DNA of 64,000 bases from Hyphomicrobium methylovorum (GTDB lineage Bacteria; Pseudomonadota; Alphaproteobacteria; Rhizobiales; Hyphomicrobiaceae), in NCBI RefSeq assembly GCF_013626205.1, contig NZ_QHJE01000001.1:434001-498000 (forward strand), written 5' to 3'. Under the pieces are notes generated by a model. It worked only from the letters and a program-made list of their open reading frames with translations. It made no database searches and had not been told where the DNA came from. How positions within the stretch are numbered: position 1 is the first letter of the stretch; the number at the start of each line of letters is the position of its first letter. Position numbers and translations under genes: made by a program. Positions 27,247 to 36,013 of this stretch are shown piece by piece.

Positions 27247-29349
27247 TTACTGCGAGGTTTTTGACGCCTCGGATTGGCTTGGCTCTGGCGTCATGAGTTG
27301 CTTCGCTTTCAGAGCGTTATCGAGATGCGCCGCGTCGAGACCGTTGAGCCGTTCGGCGTGATCCATCGGCGCACTATGCAGTTGTGACTGTTTGATCAGG
27401 TTTTCGAGGTACTCGCCCTTGATCTGAACCTTCGTCAGTTCGGTCTTGGCCTGTGTTTCTTCAACCTTGGCCTGTTCACCTGCGATCTGAAGCTGCGCCG
27501 CCTGCTGCTGCATTTGCTCGGCCATCTGCTGCGCCGGATCCGGTGGCGGTGGCGGTGCGTTCGGATCTTGCGTTGCCTGCTGGGGCAGCATCGCCTTGAG
27601 CCGTTTGGCCGCTTCCTGTGCGTCTGGGATATCCATGTTGCGAACGGCGATATCGGCCAGCAGCGGCGCGAGTTCGGGCGGCAAGGCTTTCATCAACTCA
27701 ACAATGGCGTCGGCGGCTTCAAGGCGCTTCGATGCGTAACTCGGGCCGATCGTCACCCGCACGTCGAACCGTCCTTGGTTCAGGTCGTTGACGATGACGG
27801 GCTGGCCCTCGTTGTCATAGAGCGTCTTGTTGATCGGGATAAACTGTTCTGATCCGTCCTCTGCCAACATCCGAGCCGTGCGCTCGTTGTCGTAAATCTT
27901 CGGAATGAGATCAATCAGGACGCGACCGCACTGTTCGATCGAGCGTTGCAGGTTGTCCTGGTAGTGGAAGTTTGCCGTGTCGCCCTGGTTCTCACGGCGC
28001 CGAATGGCGACGCCGGAGGTTTCATTGCTGCGTGCGCCAAGGCTCGCATCATAGATGCCGGTCGTCGCCTTGATATCATCCGTCGCCATCTCGCCCTCTT
28101 GCCAAAGGGCCTGCGGCGGTTCGGGGGCGTTGATACGATCCGGCTTCATGCCCGGCGCCGTCGGGTCTGGCGTATAGCGGAGATAGGTGCGGTTCTTGGT
28201 GTTGAGCGAATCCCAGTCCGACTTGTGCTTCGCGATCATCGTGTCGGTGACGAGGTACGGGCTCTTCGGGCTGAGCGCGATGTGTTCCGCCGCAGCCGAG
28301 CGATAGAAGTTGTACAGCTGTTGTGGGTCGCGCGCATTGCGGAGAAGCCCGTGGCGGATCGTCGTCGTTTCTAGCGGGATCTCTGTTCCGATGACGGCAA
28401 TGATCGGAATGTGATTGCCAGGCCATTTGTTCGGGCCGGACAGCACCTCCGATCCGGACACGAGGCTTTGCTCGATGCGATAGCCGTTGGCCTCCCGCTT
28501 CTGCACGATCGGACCGAACTGCATCTGCATCTGGTAGAGCCTGATCATGTCAAGCCCGGTGATGTCGGCGGTCGCCCCGCTTTCGAATGCCGCGATCGTC
28601 TTCTTCTGTGGCTTCTTGCACCAGTATTCCGCAATCAGCACATGGTCGTTCTGCGCCCAAAAGATGCTGCTGGACATGCCATTCGCGCTGTTGAAAGAGC
28701 GGATCGCGTCGACACTGATCGGCTGCGCATCAGGATATTTTTCCTCGAAGGTATCCTTCGGTATCATCTCGACGACGATGCACCACATAGCATCTGAGCG
28801 ATCGGGCTTGACGGAAGCAGGGTCCCAATAGACCGAGAACGGATATGGGATCAGCTCGATCGCGACTTCCTGATCGAACCCGTCGTCTTCAATGTACTGG
28901 GTCGTGATGCGCCAGTGGCCGATACCGCAGGCGGCTGCGTGGTAAGCCGCCGTCGCATAGACGTGCTTGGCGCTCGACCGGTACTGAATATCGGAGATGA
29001 TACCGTCATAGGTCTTCGCCAGCTGCGGATCGGTGTTGCCATCAACGGGCGTCGCTTTGATCACCGGTGCATTCTGGCGAATGTCATTGGTGACCTGGTG
29101 TAGGAACTGCGGGAGCTTGTTGACCGTCAGCATCGGCCGGTTGACGCGGGCCTGCTTGGCATATTCCGGCCATTGATCACCGGCGAGAAAGCGCATATCT
29201 GCGGCGCCCTCTTCACGGTTGCCCCTGTCGTGCGTATAGGCGCGCTCCAACCGCTTGCGCACGGTCCCAACGAGGTCTTCGGTGGGTTGCTTTGCCGTTT
29301 CAGTTGCCGGTCGATTGCCGGTCACTTGCGGCGGTTGCGCCGCTGGCAT
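27247..29349 (-). CDS. Portal protein, P22 gp1-like
   Basis: The 700-residue protein is a P22-type portal: the N-terminal region 'ADMRFLAGDQWPEYAKQAR', the core 'PRMLTV'-like 'RPMLTVNKLPQFLHQVTNDI', and 'GARSNETSGVAIRRRENQGD' are family marks. The C-terminal 130 residues are Gln/Ala-rich and coiled, like the P22 barrel. It forms the dodecamer through which DNA passes. The ATG at 29,349 was chosen; 25 further in-frame residues upstream overlap another small gene and are unlike the family. Confidence 0.92.
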   Translation of the reverse strand: MPAAQPPQVTGNRPATETAKQPTEDLVGTVRKRLERAYTHDRGNREEGAADMRFLAGDQWPEYAKQARVNRPMLTVNKLPQFLHQVTNDIRQNAPVIKATPVDGNTDPQLAKTYDGIISDIQYRSSAKHVYATAAYHAAACGIGHWRITTQYIEDDGFDQEVAIELIPYPFSVYWDPASVKPDRSDAMWCIVVEMIPKDTFEEKYPDAQPISVDAIRSFNSANGMSSSIFWAQNDHVLIAEYWCKKPQKKTIAAFESGATADITGLDMIRLYQMQMQFGPIVQKREANGYRIEQSLVSGSEVLSGPNKWPGNHIPIIAVIGTEIPLETTTIRHGLLRNARDPQQLYNFYRSAAAEHIALSPKSPYLVTDTMIAKHKSDWDSLNTKNRTYLRYTPDPTAPGMKPDRINAPEPPQALWQEGEMATDDIKATTGIYDASLGARSNETSGVAIRRRENQGDTANFHYQDNLQRSIEQCGRVLIDLIPKIYDNERTARMLAEDGSEQFIPINKTLYDNEGQPVIVNDLNQGRFDVRVTIGPSYASKRLEAADAIVELMKALPPELAPLLADIAVRNMDIPDAQEAAKRLKAMLPQQATQDPNAPPPPPDPAQQMAEQMQQQAAQLQIAGEQAKVEETQAKTELTKVQIKGEYLENLIKQSQLHSAPMDHAERLNGLDAAHLDNALKAKQLMTPEPSQSEASKTSQ

Positions 29350-29353
29350 CGCG

Positions 29354-29503
29354 TTATCGTAGATCAAATGTGATCTCCACGCGGACGCGGGTCGCGTCGC
29401 TCTCGATGTCATGCGATTGCACAAGCCGTTCGATGCGGACGTTGCTTGCCTTCAGTTTTTCTAAGGCGTCGGTGATCGTGTCTTTGAGGCGTTGCTCGTC
29501 CAT
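29354..29503 (-). CDS. 49-residue protein between terminase and portal
   Basis: A short open frame fills the gap between the terminase stop and portal start. Its ATG overlaps the terminase stop (TGATG) and its TAA is 4 bp before the portal ATG, so it is tightly coupled on both sides. The product begins with a charged amphipathic helix ('LKDTITDALEKLKASNVRI') and ends with a strand-like 'TRVRVEITFDLR'. Function unknown. Confidence 0.7.
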   Translation of the reverse strand: MDEQRLKDTITDALEKLKASNVRIERLVQSHDIESDATRVRVEITFDLR

Positions 29504-31080
29504 CACATCCCCATCCAGGCGCCTTCGCCGTAGCTGCGTTCGTTGTCTTCAACCGTTTCGCTGAGCAGGCTCATGTCGATGGCGAACGTCAGCGCCGCCG
29601 CATCTCCGAGATCGGGAGAGAACATCAGTCTATCGCGGATCTTGTCCTTTGGCTCGATGATCAACTGCCCCGATGAGTTGAATCGCGTCGCGCCGTTGCC
29701 GCGTTGTGGTGCACAGACATCGCCTTGAAACACATCTTCGTCCGGCACCTGCACACCAGCCGGGTCTTCGAAGAACTGCCGAAGTCCGTCCCACATTTCC
29801 GCGCGACGGTTGGCGTAAGCTTCGTGATCGAACGCGCGCGCGCCAAAGTTGACGCCCTCAACGAGATCGCCCAGCGTCTCACGCAAGCGGTCATAGAGCC
29901 CGGCCCCGAGGCCAGTGGTATCGACGACGACCTTCTTGAGACCGAGCGGGATGAGGCGTTTGACTTCCCGCTGAACCTCGCCCGCCGTTGCCATCAGATC
30001 GTTGTTGTCGACGCGGCGGCAAACGTGCTCACCCAGTCTGCGGCCTTGCCGTGTGATCATTCCGGTCTTGTCACCGCCGCCGCGCGCCGGATCGACGCCG
30101 AGTATAATCGGCCCATAGCCTTGCACGCTGTTCTTGCGGGCCTTCAACACCTTGACCGGCTCGATGAACGCGAGATCGCCCGCGGTCTGGAAAGCTTCCT
30201 CGGCTGTCGCCGGGTATTCCTGTTTGAACTTCCAGCACGGCTCGTCGGGAGAACCACCGGCGATTGTCGCCATGTCCCGGTTCTTGAGCCATGCCCAATA
30301 GGTTTGCGACCGTTCGAGACCGTGTGCGTCCTCGTATTCGAGAAACGCCATCGGGGGCTCCCAGCCGTCCGGCGGAGTGGCGCTGTATTCTTCATGCCAG
30401 AACCACGGAATGAAGATCGCCTCGTATTCGCTATCGCCGCGCTCTGCGGCCTTCCATTGCGAATAGAAGCTGTTGCCTATGCCGTTAGCGGTGCTCTCGC
30501 GAATGTCCTCCGTCTCAGGCGCGTTCGCGATCGCTTGCCCGATACCAGCTGAGTGGTTCTCGGCGTTGGGCCAGAAGGCAACCTCGGAGCCGTGGAACAA
30601 CTGGATCGTCTCTGAGCGCCCAACCTCAGCACTGCCGGCCGTCGCGACCTTGTAGCCGCTGTCCAGCTTAGCGAACGAAAGTTCCTTGGCGTTCGCTTTG
30701 CCGGTTTCGGGTCGGACAAGATCGGGGCAGCTCTCATGAAAACGGCGTGCCATCCCAAACAGATTGTCTGAGGCTGTGTCGAGATGCGTGAGGATGAACG
30801 CGCGTACGCCGAACTTATGAGTGATCTTCCAATAGAAGCGCCCGCCGATGTAGGTGGATATTCCAACCTGGCGCCCTTTGAGGACGAGAGCACGGACCTT
30901 GCCCTTTTCTCGCAACTGTTTTTCGAGACGCTCATGCAGATAGCGCTGCGAGCGGTTGAGTTGGAAGGCGTTGACATCTCCCGCCTTGGTACGAATGCGC
31001 AGGCACTTTGTAGCGTAGTGAGCGAAATCATCCTTGAGCTTCTGCCGTATGGCGCGCTCGCGGTCAGAGAGCGTGCTCAC
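29503..31080 (-). CDS. Terminase large subunit
   Basis: The 525-residue packaging motor has an N-terminal ATPase with the Walker A-type 'VLKGRQVGISTYIGGRFYW' (residues 65-83) and a C-terminal RNase H-like nuclease beginning at 'LGVDPARGGGDKTGM' (about residue 330; catalytic Asp) with a second acidic position in 'VVVDTTGLG'. It cuts and translocates phage DNA into the procapsid. The GTG/ATG region overlaps the small-subunit stop by 4 nt. Confidence 0.93.
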   Translation of the reverse strand: MSTLSDRERAIRQKLKDDFAHYATKCLRIRTKAGDVNAFQLNRSQRYLHERLEKQLREKGKVRALVLKGRQVGISTYIGGRFYWKITHKFGVRAFILTHLDTASDNLFGMARRFHESCPDLVRPETGKANAKELSFAKLDSGYKVATAGSAEVGRSETIQLFHGSEVAFWPNAENHSAGIGQAIANAPETEDIRESTANGIGNSFYSQWKAAERGDSEYEAIFIPWFWHEEYSATPPDGWEPPMAFLEYEDAHGLERSQTYWAWLKNRDMATIAGGSPDEPCWKFKQEYPATAEEAFQTAGDLAFIEPVKVLKARKNSVQGYGPIILGVDPARGGGDKTGMITRQGRRLGEHVCRRVDNNDLMATAGEVQREVKRLIPLGLKKVVVDTTGLGAGLYDRLRETLGDLVEGVNFGARAFDHEAYANRRAEMWDGLRQFFEDPAGVQVPDEDVFQGDVCAPQRGNGATRFNSSGQLIIEPKDKIRDRLMFSPDLGDAAALTFAIDMSLLSETVEDNERSYGEGAWMGM

Positions 31081-31307
31081 TCAAGATCCCGCAGGGCTTC
31101 TTCGTGGTGGTGATGGAGGTTCATGGAGCCTTCCACACTCTGCAAATCAGGGATTGTTTTCTTCAAAAGACCAAGCGCTGCAGTGACTTGCGTTTTCTTC
31201 ACGTCAGTCCCGTTAAACACATGCATCTGCAAGAAGTTTATGAGCTGACTTGCCTGGATTTTTGCGCGCACATCTTCGGTGTGTCTGACCTTCTTTCGAG
31301 CGGCCAT
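31077..31307 (-). CDS. Terminase small subunit candidate
   Basis: The 76-residue protein has the layout 'VRAKIQASQLINFLQMHVFN' and 'VTAALGLLKKTIPDLQSVEG', seen in short DNA-recognition proteins directly upstream of large terminases in related phages. It probably binds the packaging start site. A C-terminal HHHH stretch is unusual. It is shorter than P22 gp3 (162 residues), so the assignment rests on position plus motif. Confidence 0.75.
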   Translation of the reverse strand: MAARKKVRHTEDVRAKIQASQLINFLQMHVFNGTDVKKTQVTAALGLLKKTIPDLQSVEGSMNLHHHHEEALRDLE

Positions 31308-31343
31308 ATTCGTCGTCCTGTCGTGGCGTGGTTGCCCACGGGG

Positions 31344-31772
31344 TTAAACGGTGATGTCTCTCGGGAGCGTCCGAGACGTTGTGATGCTCGTAACCTTTGG
31401 CACTGGGGATGTGATCTGCTTGGTCAGCGCCTTGTCGCTCGTAATGTCTGCGTCGAAGCTCCGGCCAGTGGTGACCTGCGTCCCGAAGTCCGTCGGACTT
31501 ACGATCTCCGTGTTCAGGGAGAAGCGGGTGGTGAGCTCTGGCCGCCCGAGCGTTGGTGTGAGACGGATGCCACGGGCAACGAGCCCATGAATTGCATGAA
31601 GACTGGGACGGCCGAGACGCGGTGTCGTCGTAAGGCCGAGTACTGTGAGATCGTGCTGTTGCTCGAGAGCCGGTGACCCAAGCCGGGGAGTCGCCGTTAC
31701 CCCGATTGCCGCGAAACTTTCGTCCTGGGGGATAACCCCGCCGATCGGTGCCCCGACGAAACTACCGATCAT
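31344..31772 (-). CDS. Repeat-containing virion protein
   Basis: The 142-residue protein contains three imperfect repeats of about 22 residues, each centred on a TP(R/T)LG(S/R)P motif (near residues 28, 50 and 72), followed by a Thr/Ser-rich beta-type tail. Similar 'TP.LG.P.L' repeats occur in other alphaproteobacterial phage proteins without a proven role. It lies between tail fibre-type genes and the terminase and may be a decoration or fibre-linked protein. Confidence 0.6.
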   Translation of the reverse strand: MIGSFVGAPIGGVIPQDESFAAIGVTATPRLGSPALEQQHDLTVLGLTTTPRLGRPSLHAIHGLVARGIRLTPTLGRPELTTRFSLNTEIVSPTDFGTQVTTGRSFDADITSDKALTKQITSPVPKVTSITTSRTLPRDITV

Positions 31773-31796
31773 CGGACGTTATTCCTGGTTCTTGTC

Positions 31797-32240
31797 TCAG
31801 TCAGGCCAGACGATTGCCGGGAGTTCGGAAATAAACTCAGCAATTGATGGCTGGGCGCGCTGTCCGGTGAGGACTTTGGCTAGCTCGCTGTAGGCGTAGA
31901 ACCACACAGCATCACGCCAAGCGACGAACGCTTGAGCCTCCGCAGCCCATCCGGGAACGGTGCTCGCCACGTACGAGGCAAGTGAAACGCCATCGGCGTA
32001 GTTGCGACTGCGCGCGGCGGCGTCGATGTGCGCCTGCACTGCGTCTTTGTAATCGTCCTGTGTCGGTGCGGACGGTTCTACCACTGGTGCGATGAACTTC
32101 TCGCCATCCCAAGTATCACCGACGTTTGCCGCGGCCCTGATGAGTACCAAGCCTTCAGGAACGGTCCAATCTGCATCGTCATCGAGCATGACGGTATTCA
32201 CGACGACGCCTTCGCTATCGATCAGCGATACGACGCCCAT
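31797..32240 (-). CDS. Tail-fibre-associated/assembly-type protein
   Basis: The 147-residue protein has an N-terminal strand-rich domain ending in 'NVGDTWDGEKFIAP', the pattern found at the start of many tail fibre assembly or fibre-tip proteins, followed by a helical domain. It directly follows the tailspike gene (1-nt overlap), the usual place for a fibre chaperone. Function is inferred. Confidence 0.6.
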   Translation of the reverse strand: MGVVSLIDSEGVVVNTVMLDDDADWTVPEGLVLIRAAANVGDTWDGEKFIAPVVEPSAPTQDDYKDAVQAHIDAAARSRNYADGVSLASYVASTVPGWAAEAQAFVAWRDAVWFYAYSELAKVLTGQRAQPSIAEFISELPAIVWPD

Positions 32241-34306
32241 CAGTAAAACTCCTCGATAATGACGACGCCCGCACCGCCTGCACCGCCATTTGCTGCGCTT
32301 GTCGACGTTGTCACGATGGCGCCGGACCCGCCGCTCCCGTAACCAACAGCATCGTTACCAGCCAAATTCGCTCCGCCCCCCCACTGGCGCTTTGCAGCAG
32401 CCGCACCCCCAAACGCAGACGGAGCACCAGCACCTGAGAGGCCTTGAGCCGCCTCAAGCATGAAGCCCGCATCTCCGCCGTTACCGCCGCAATTGATGTC
32501 GCCGTTGCTCGCAGCGCCACCGGCTCCGCCTTGTGTGGTGTACACACCCGCATTACCGGTGGTAGACCCACTCCCTCCACCACCGCCATCGGCCTTGCCG
32601 TAGACGTTACTCGTTCCGAGCCCCGATGTGCCGCCAGCACTTCCGTTACCGCTTGTTCCGCCGGCACCGCCTGCACCAACGGCCACCGTCAGCGAGGAAA
32701 TCGAAGTAACGTCCAGCCACTTGATGACGAACCCGCCGCTTCCACCACCACCGCCGGAAGCGCCCTTAGTAGCGCCGTTTGGCTGCACAAACCCGCCGCC
32801 GCCTCCGCCACCCTGTATGGTCGCCTTGATGAGCTTGCAGCCTGTCGGCTTCGTCCACGTACCAGATGATGTGAATATTTGCTTCGTTGGCGCGCTCTGG
32901 AAGAGCCACTTACCAAAGAACTCTCCCATATCGGAGAACCCACGCAGCTTCGGGTGCGACGGCAGCGGTTCGCTATCACGTGTGGTGTGGTTCACAAAGA
33001 TATGGTCGCCAATGTCTCCCGGTCCCGCAACGAGGATCGTGTTCCCCATAAGCGAACAACCATAGAAGAAATTGTTCTGTGGGAACGGGTAGGCCGCATC
33101 TGTATTGAGCAGGCAGAGAGGGTGGCCCTGACCGGTACCTACGACGTTCGAATCGCACTCGATGAACGTATTGCTATCCGCCATCCCCAGCATAATGCCG
33201 TAGGAGTTTTGCGTCGTCTTATTCACCTGGATCACGACGTCAATAAAGGTGTTTCGGTGCGGATCGCGGTTGCTCGTGATGTCACCGTCCAGATAGAGAC
33301 CGGCCGCGTAGCTTCCGTTCACATCAGAAGTGATGCTGATGTTCTTGAACGTATTGTTGGCGCACCACGATGGGATATTACTGTCTGTCGTTGCGCGCCC
33401 GATGAGCGCCAGACCGTTTGTCGTGAACTGTTTGAGCGTAAGACGTTCAAAGTCAGAGTGCGAGACGCCGATCATGTAAAGGCAGGCTGACGCAACGCCG
33501 GACCCATCAAGGGTAAAGCCCGCCATCTTGATGCCGCCGATACCGCCGCGAACGTCGAGCATTCGGCCGCTGCTTCCCGACCGCGCTTTAATCATCGTGC
33601 CCGATACGACGCCGCTGCCCGGCGGCAGATACGCATTTTCCCCAGCACCGAGGATGCACTGGCAGTTTTTGGTTGAGTAGGCACTCGTCGTGCCGTTGCC
33701 GAGAATGAGTGTTCCGGCGTCCACCATGATGATCCCGGGCGGCAGGATCAGCGGAAGCCCGGAGGACTCCATGGCAGCAAATGCAGCAACCATCGCTGCG
33801 GTGTCATTGGTCGTTCCATCAGCGGTAACGCCGAACCATTCTGCACGAAGTTCGGTCTTCCCGAAGCCGAGCGTGGTACGCGCTGCCGATGCGTCTGCTT
33901 GTGTTAGAAGGGACCGGCCAAAGGATGCCGTAGACAGTGCAGCGATAGCGGTGAGATCGCCATCAAGCGGCTGCGCATACGCAACGAGATCATCGGACGA
34001 CACCTGTTTTTCAGCAGGGAGATCGTTCGTTAAATCCTTCACGCCTGCTGAGAAGCTAACAAGACTGTTGCCGTTTGAGCTTTCGACAACCGTATCTCGG
34101 ACGAGCGTCGTCGCATTGGACATGTGGCCCGTGCCACGCTCCCACTCCGAGACATCCCGGTTTGAGATGAAGTAATAGAACCTATCCGACCCGCCGGTGC
34201 CAAAAGCACCGCCGAACGTCTGTTTTCCGTTCACGGCCGCGAGCGTGAAATTTCCCGTTCCCGTGGTTGTCGAAACCTCATGAACGAGATTGGCAATGTC
34301 CGGCAT
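32240..34306 (-). CDS. Tailspike: pectate-lyase-like beta-helix with glycine-rich C-terminal domain
   Basis: The 688-residue protein has a virion-binding N-terminus (residues 1-140, 'GSDRFYYFISNRDVSEWERG'), a right-handed beta-helix starting at 'AEWFGVTADGTTNDTAAM' (about 160) with repeated 'NTF..' rungs, and a C-terminal Gly-rich domain from about 535 ('GTWTKPTGCKLIKATIQGGG'). It should bind and perhaps cut surface polysaccharide. The start at 34,306 overlaps the previous stop (TAATG); the open frame upstream of it is not coding. Confidence 0.85.
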   Translation of the reverse strand: MPDIANLVHEVSTTTGTGNFTLAAVNGKQTFGGAFGTGGSDRFYYFISNRDVSEWERGTGHMSNATTLVRDTVVESSNGNSLVSFSAGVKDLTNDLPAEKQVSSDDLVAYAQPLDGDLTAIAALSTASFGRSLLTQADASAARTTLGFGKTELRAEWFGVTADGTTNDTAAMVAAFAAMESSGLPLILPPGIIMVDAGTLILGNGTTSAYSTKNCQCILGAGENAYLPPGSGVVSGTMIKARSGSSGRMLDVRGGIGGIKMAGFTLDGSGVASACLYMIGVSHSDFERLTLKQFTTNGLALIGRATTDSNIPSWCANNTFKNISITSDVNGSYAAGLYLDGDITSNRDPHRNTFIDVVIQVNKTTQNSYGIMLGMADSNTFIECDSNVVGTGQGHPLCLLNTDAAYPFPQNNFFYGCSLMGNTILVAGPGDIGDHIFVNHTTRDSEPLPSHPKLRGFSDMGEFFGKWLFQSAPTKQIFTSSGTWTKPTGCKLIKATIQGGGGGGGFVQPNGATKGASGGGGGSGGFVIKWLDVTSISSLTVAVGAGGAGGTSGNGSAGGTSGLGTSNVYGKADGGGGGSGSTTGNAGVYTTQGGAGGAASNGDINCGGNGGDAGFMLEAAQGLSGAGAPSAFGGAAAAKRQWGGGANLAGNDAVGYGSGGSGAIVTTSTSAANGGAGGAGVVIIEEFY

Positions 34307-34683
34307 TAGGCATTCACCGCGTCGGGAATCGTCACATCGAAGGCGGCCAGCGTGAACGTGTTGCCGTTGGTCACGGCCTGAGACGATGAAAGCGATCCCG
34401 TTGCTAGCAGTCTGGAATTGGCCGTATCGACAATGGACCAATGCGTGGCTGTACCAGTCCCGGTAACGTCACCGTTGCTGATCGCCGCAACCGTCACCTT
34501 GCGGCCGTTGGGCGAAGCATCCGTTGCCGATCCAATGGACAACGAGGTTTTGTTGCCGAGCGTGTAGGTGCTCGTGGCCCCGGCGTAAGAAACCGGTTCC
34601 TGAGAACAAATGTCGAGGCGGTTGCCATCCGTGTCGAGGATAGCAAGCGCCGCGTCGAGAATGGTGTCGGAGAGAAACGCCAT
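34306..34683 (-). CDS. Phage protein, unknown (beta-rich)
   Basis: The 125-residue product is rich in Thr, Ser, Gly and Ala with alternating strand-like segments ('NRLLATGSL'-type turns), as in virion proteins. It is coupled on both sides (overlapping stop/start codons) between a small membrane protein and the tailspike. Not recognised. A longer open frame upstream is non-coding, because it covers two other genes. Confidence 0.65.
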   Translation of the reverse strand: MAFLSDTILDAALAILDTDGNRLDICSQEPVSYAGATSTYTLGNKTSLSIGSATDASPNGRKVTVAAISNGDVTGTGTATHWSIVDTANSRLLATGSLSSSQAVTNGNTFTLAAFDVTIPDAVNA

Positions 34684-34844
34684 CAGATGCTCTGCATAAG
34701 CCAGCCAGCGAGACCCACTTCCCACCAGGCATGGTTGAAGGGGACATTGACGCCAAAGAACATGATCACCCCGACGATGATGAGGATCTTGCCCAGTAGC
34801 TGCGTAAGCGGCCGGACGGGCTGAAGCGCGGTGTTGAGGTCCAT
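34683..34844 (-). CDS. 53-residue membrane protein
   Basis: A short open frame with one strong hydrophobic helix ('LLGKILIIVGVIMFFGVNV') and a second weak one ('WEVGLAGWLM'). Its ATG overlaps the stop of the large membrane protein upstream (TAATG) and its TGA overlaps the next start, so translation is coupled. Function unknown; holin-like or superinfection-exclusion roles are possible but unproven. Confidence 0.7.
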   Translation of the reverse strand: MDLNTALQPVRPLTQLLGKILIIVGVIMFFGVNVPFNHAWWEVGLAGWLMQSI

Positions 34845-36013
34845 TAGGCAAATGCTCCAGACGTACGAGGCTGCAGAAGCGCAAGAGCGCGATCTGCGTG
34901 AGAGGCCATGTCCTTGCGAAGCTGACTGATGCCGCGCTCATCGGTGATCGAGACGCTGCTGTGAACACCGGGAAGCGAGCCCGCCTCAGTCGGCAGATGG
35001 GCGCCTGACCGGCCGGCCGTCTCCGCAAAACTTTCGTACGGATACGACGCCTCTTCCTTTGCGCCGTAGATCCATTCGTCCAGCACACCCGGGCGCCGGT
35101 TGAGTCCCGCGCAGAGGTAGAACATCGGAGCGAGCAGCAGGAACGCAATCGAGCTTGCGCCCATGATGCCGGTGTTCGTGGCTTCGCGCTCATCCGTCGT
35201 AACGCTCGATACGAACTGACCGCCGACGAGGCTCACAGCCTTGTAGAGGGTGTCCGTGTGGTTCACCGCAGTGGATGAGACGTAGTTCGTCGCCTTGGCC
35301 GTAGCCCGGGCTTTGTCGAGGCCGGTCTGAGCCGCGAGCAGCATCGATTCATGCTTGCTCAGCTCTTCCGCCTTGCCGGCACGTTCCATCACGTCGGCAA
35401 GTTCTTTCTTAAGGCCGAGGCACTTGGGGCCGCAGCCGCCGCGACGGGATTCCTGTGCAATCGCTTCTTCAAGCGCGGGAGCCTGAGCCTTGAGGCCATC
35501 AGCCGACACCGTCGTGATCCAGGGGTTTGCGTCCTTCAGAGCCGCGATGCGATCGGAGAAGAACTTGATCTTGCCTTCCGCGTCAGAGACAGCGGCGCGG
35601 GTGTCCTCGTATTTGACGTTCGAGACCGAGGACTGCTGCATGTCGCCAACACGGATCGAAGCCGAGTAGCCGACGTGGGTAAGCAGCGCGACCATACCGA
35701 GCGGGATGCAGGCAACGCCAATCCAGCCTGCGGTTGCCTTCTGACCTTTGCGAAACTCCATAGCCGCCACGTCCGGCAGGATGCAGAACGCAAGCGCGAC
35801 AAGGCCGAAGCCGATTGCGTGCAGGGAGCTGAGCGTCGAACCGAACTCGTAGGCGATGCCGCTATCGACCGCGATGGCGAAGAGCGCGAGCACCCAGAGC
35901 ATCTGCCCGAACGGTGTGTATTGCTTCCACTGAGCGGAGAGGAATGCGCCAATACCAACGATGAGCATCGCGATACCGCGGGGAATGGCCTTGAAGAGCT
36001 GCCAAAGGGACAT
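34844..36013 (-). CDS. Membrane protein with coiled coil and CGPKC motif
   Basis: The 389-residue protein has three hydrophobic helices in the first 110 residues, a long charged coiled-coil region (about 125-245) interrupted by a 'GGCGPKCLGLKKE' motif near 195, another hydrophobic helix near 285-305, and a polar C-terminal tail. The ATG at 36,013 has GGGAG 8 nt upstream; a GTG 45 nt earlier is less likely. It heads the leftward late operon. It shares its architecture with the protein at 37,613 (CGKRC). No family name is known to me. Confidence 0.75.
   Translation of the reverse strand: MSLWQLFKAIPRGIAMLIVGIGAFLSAQWKQYTPFGQMLWVLALFAIAVDSGIAYEFGSTLSSLHAIGFGLVALAFCILPDVAAMEFRKGQKATAGWIGVACIPLGMVALLTHVGYSASIRVGDMQQSSVSNVKYEDTRAAVSDAEGKIKFFSDRIAALKDANPWITTVSADGLKAQAPALEEAIAQESRRGGCGPKCLGLKKELADVMERAGKAEELSKHESMLLAAQTGLDKARATAKATNYVSSTAVNHTDTLYKAVSLVGGQFVSSVTTDEREATNTGIMGASSIAFLLLAPMFYLCAGLNRRPGVLDEWIYGAKEEASYPYESFAETAGRSGAHLPTEAGSLPGVHSSVSITDERGISQLRKDMASHADRALALLQPRTSGAFA

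Noticed and set aside
34684-35193. N-terminal extension of the 125-residue protein upstream of the tailspike
   Set aside because: It covers the coupled 53-residue gene and part of the larger membrane protein in another frame and is Arg/Ala/Ser-rich as expected for a shadow frame.
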